Source: an uncultured Eggerthella sp.
Lineage (GTDB): Bacteria; Actinomycetota; Coriobacteriia; Coriobacteriales; Eggerthellaceae
Length of the DNA: 22,361 bases
Reading direction: 5' to 3'
Assembly: GCA_900553605.1 (NCBI GenBank)
Contig: USDX01000018.1
Span: 1-22,361 of the forward strand
Made by a program: the position numbers and the translations under genes. Below are positions 22,119-22,361 of this stretch, in pieces (the first letter of the stretch is position 1; each line of letters starts with the position of its first letter). Below the pieces are notes generated by a model. That model did not search any database and was not told where the DNA came from. It saw only the letters and a list, made by a program, of their open reading frames with translations.

Positions 22119-22134
22119 TGTGTAAATGCACACA
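22119..22134. promoter_or_regulatory. Candidate operator (TGTGT-N6-ACACA)
   Basis: A 5-bp inverted repeat with a 6-base spacer lies about 60 bp upstream of the CarD-family start and upstream of the rightward promoters. It resembles a dimeric regulator site in form only; no regulator can be named. Confidence 0.25.
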
Positions 22135-22214
22135 ACTTAAGGCGAACGGCACTTTACTGACCTGGGGTTTTGCAAAAAAGTGAAGCAAAGTTGAAAAAAA
22201 TTACAATTTCCCCC

Positions 22215-22242
22215 TTGCAATCCCCCCGAAGCGGGGTATTAT
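22215..22242 (+). promoter_or_regulatory. Strong rightward promoter P1, probably of an rRNA operon
   Basis: TTGCAA (22215-22220) and TATTAT (22237-22242) are 16 bases apart, preceded by an A/T-rich tract (about 22170-22208) like an UP element. The spacer itself contains the palindrome CCCCGAAGCGGGG. A second -35 box follows at 22352. Confidence 0.6.
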
Positions 22243-22351
22243 AGCTAAGCCTTCTGACGAGGGGGCGCCCCGAAAGGGCGGCACCGAGTCGGCGAGCGGC
22301 CCGCGAAGCGGGGCGCGGGGCCGGAAGAGGAAACTTTCTCAAAAAAAGTCC

Positions 22352-22357
22352 TTGACA
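22352..22357 (+). promoter_or_regulatory. -35 box of a second promoter (P2) cut by the window edge
   Basis: A perfect TTGACA preceded by a run of seven A bases suggests a strong downstream promoter. Its -10 box lies beyond the window. Tandem strong promoters with a GC-rich leader between them are typical of rRNA operons, but no rRNA sequence is inside the window. Confidence 0.55.
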
Positions 22358-22361
22358 CGGC

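Noticed and set aside
22280..22292. GGCACCGAGTCGG, identical to part of the S. pyogenes tracrRNA tail
   Set aside because: The match is only 13 GC-rich bases. There is no CRISPR array, anti-repeat or cas gene in the window, and it lies among GC hairpins of a promoter leader. It is best explained as chance.

Overview
The window looks like core chromosome of an anaerobic Coriobacteriia actinobacterium, most likely Eggerthellaceae. This is inferred from mid-50s GC, the dnaX / YbaB / recR order next to a small SRP RNA, a CarD-family regulator, AEC carriers, and a strictly anaerobic double-cubane iron-sulfur reductase with its activator. No species is assigned. All protein-family calls come from reading motifs; no search was run.

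Layout. (1) 1-451 is non-coding and carries five copies of a hairpin repeat with a near-constant loop. (2) 452-3546 has two tandem paralogous AEC-type carriers and a SpoU/TrmH RNA methyltransferase. (3) 3547-4628 is a 1.1 kb repeat-rich intergenic island. It holds tRNA-Gln(TTG), a duplicate of that tRNA's 3' end plus terminator, a multi-branched palindromic segment, a long inverted repeat and a G-tract direct repeat. (4) 4629-6229 has rlmB and a YacP/Rae1-like NYN nuclease, each followed by a good terminator. (5) 6480-10203 is an anaerobic acyl-CoA/redox locus. A HadA/FldA-like CoA-transferase converges on a leftward operon made of a BadF/HgdC-type ATPase activator, fused at its C-terminus to a DUF3343 (putative S/Se carrier-like) domain, and a YjiM-type double-cubane reductase. 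(6) 10589-12424 is rpsB-tsf with a clear promoter and leader. (7) 12592-16633 is a tight murA / LCP-like / folC operon. (8) 16704-21307 has the SRP RNA (ffs), a DedA membrane protein, dnaX, a YbaB/EbfC protein and recR. (9) 21534-22361 has a leftward CarD-family gene. It diverges from tandem strong promoters that run off the right edge and probably belong to an rRNA operon.

Functional links. rpsB, tsf, rlmB, the second methyltransferase, tRNA-Gln and the NYN nuclease are translation functions. murA and the LCP-like protein belong to the envelope. dnaX, YbaB and recR are replication and repair. The most unusual parts are the activator-DUF3343 fusion with its one-subunit reductase partner and adjacent CoA-transferase, an LCP-like protein that has lost most signature arginines, and the structured repeats around the tRNA-Gln gene and at the left edge.
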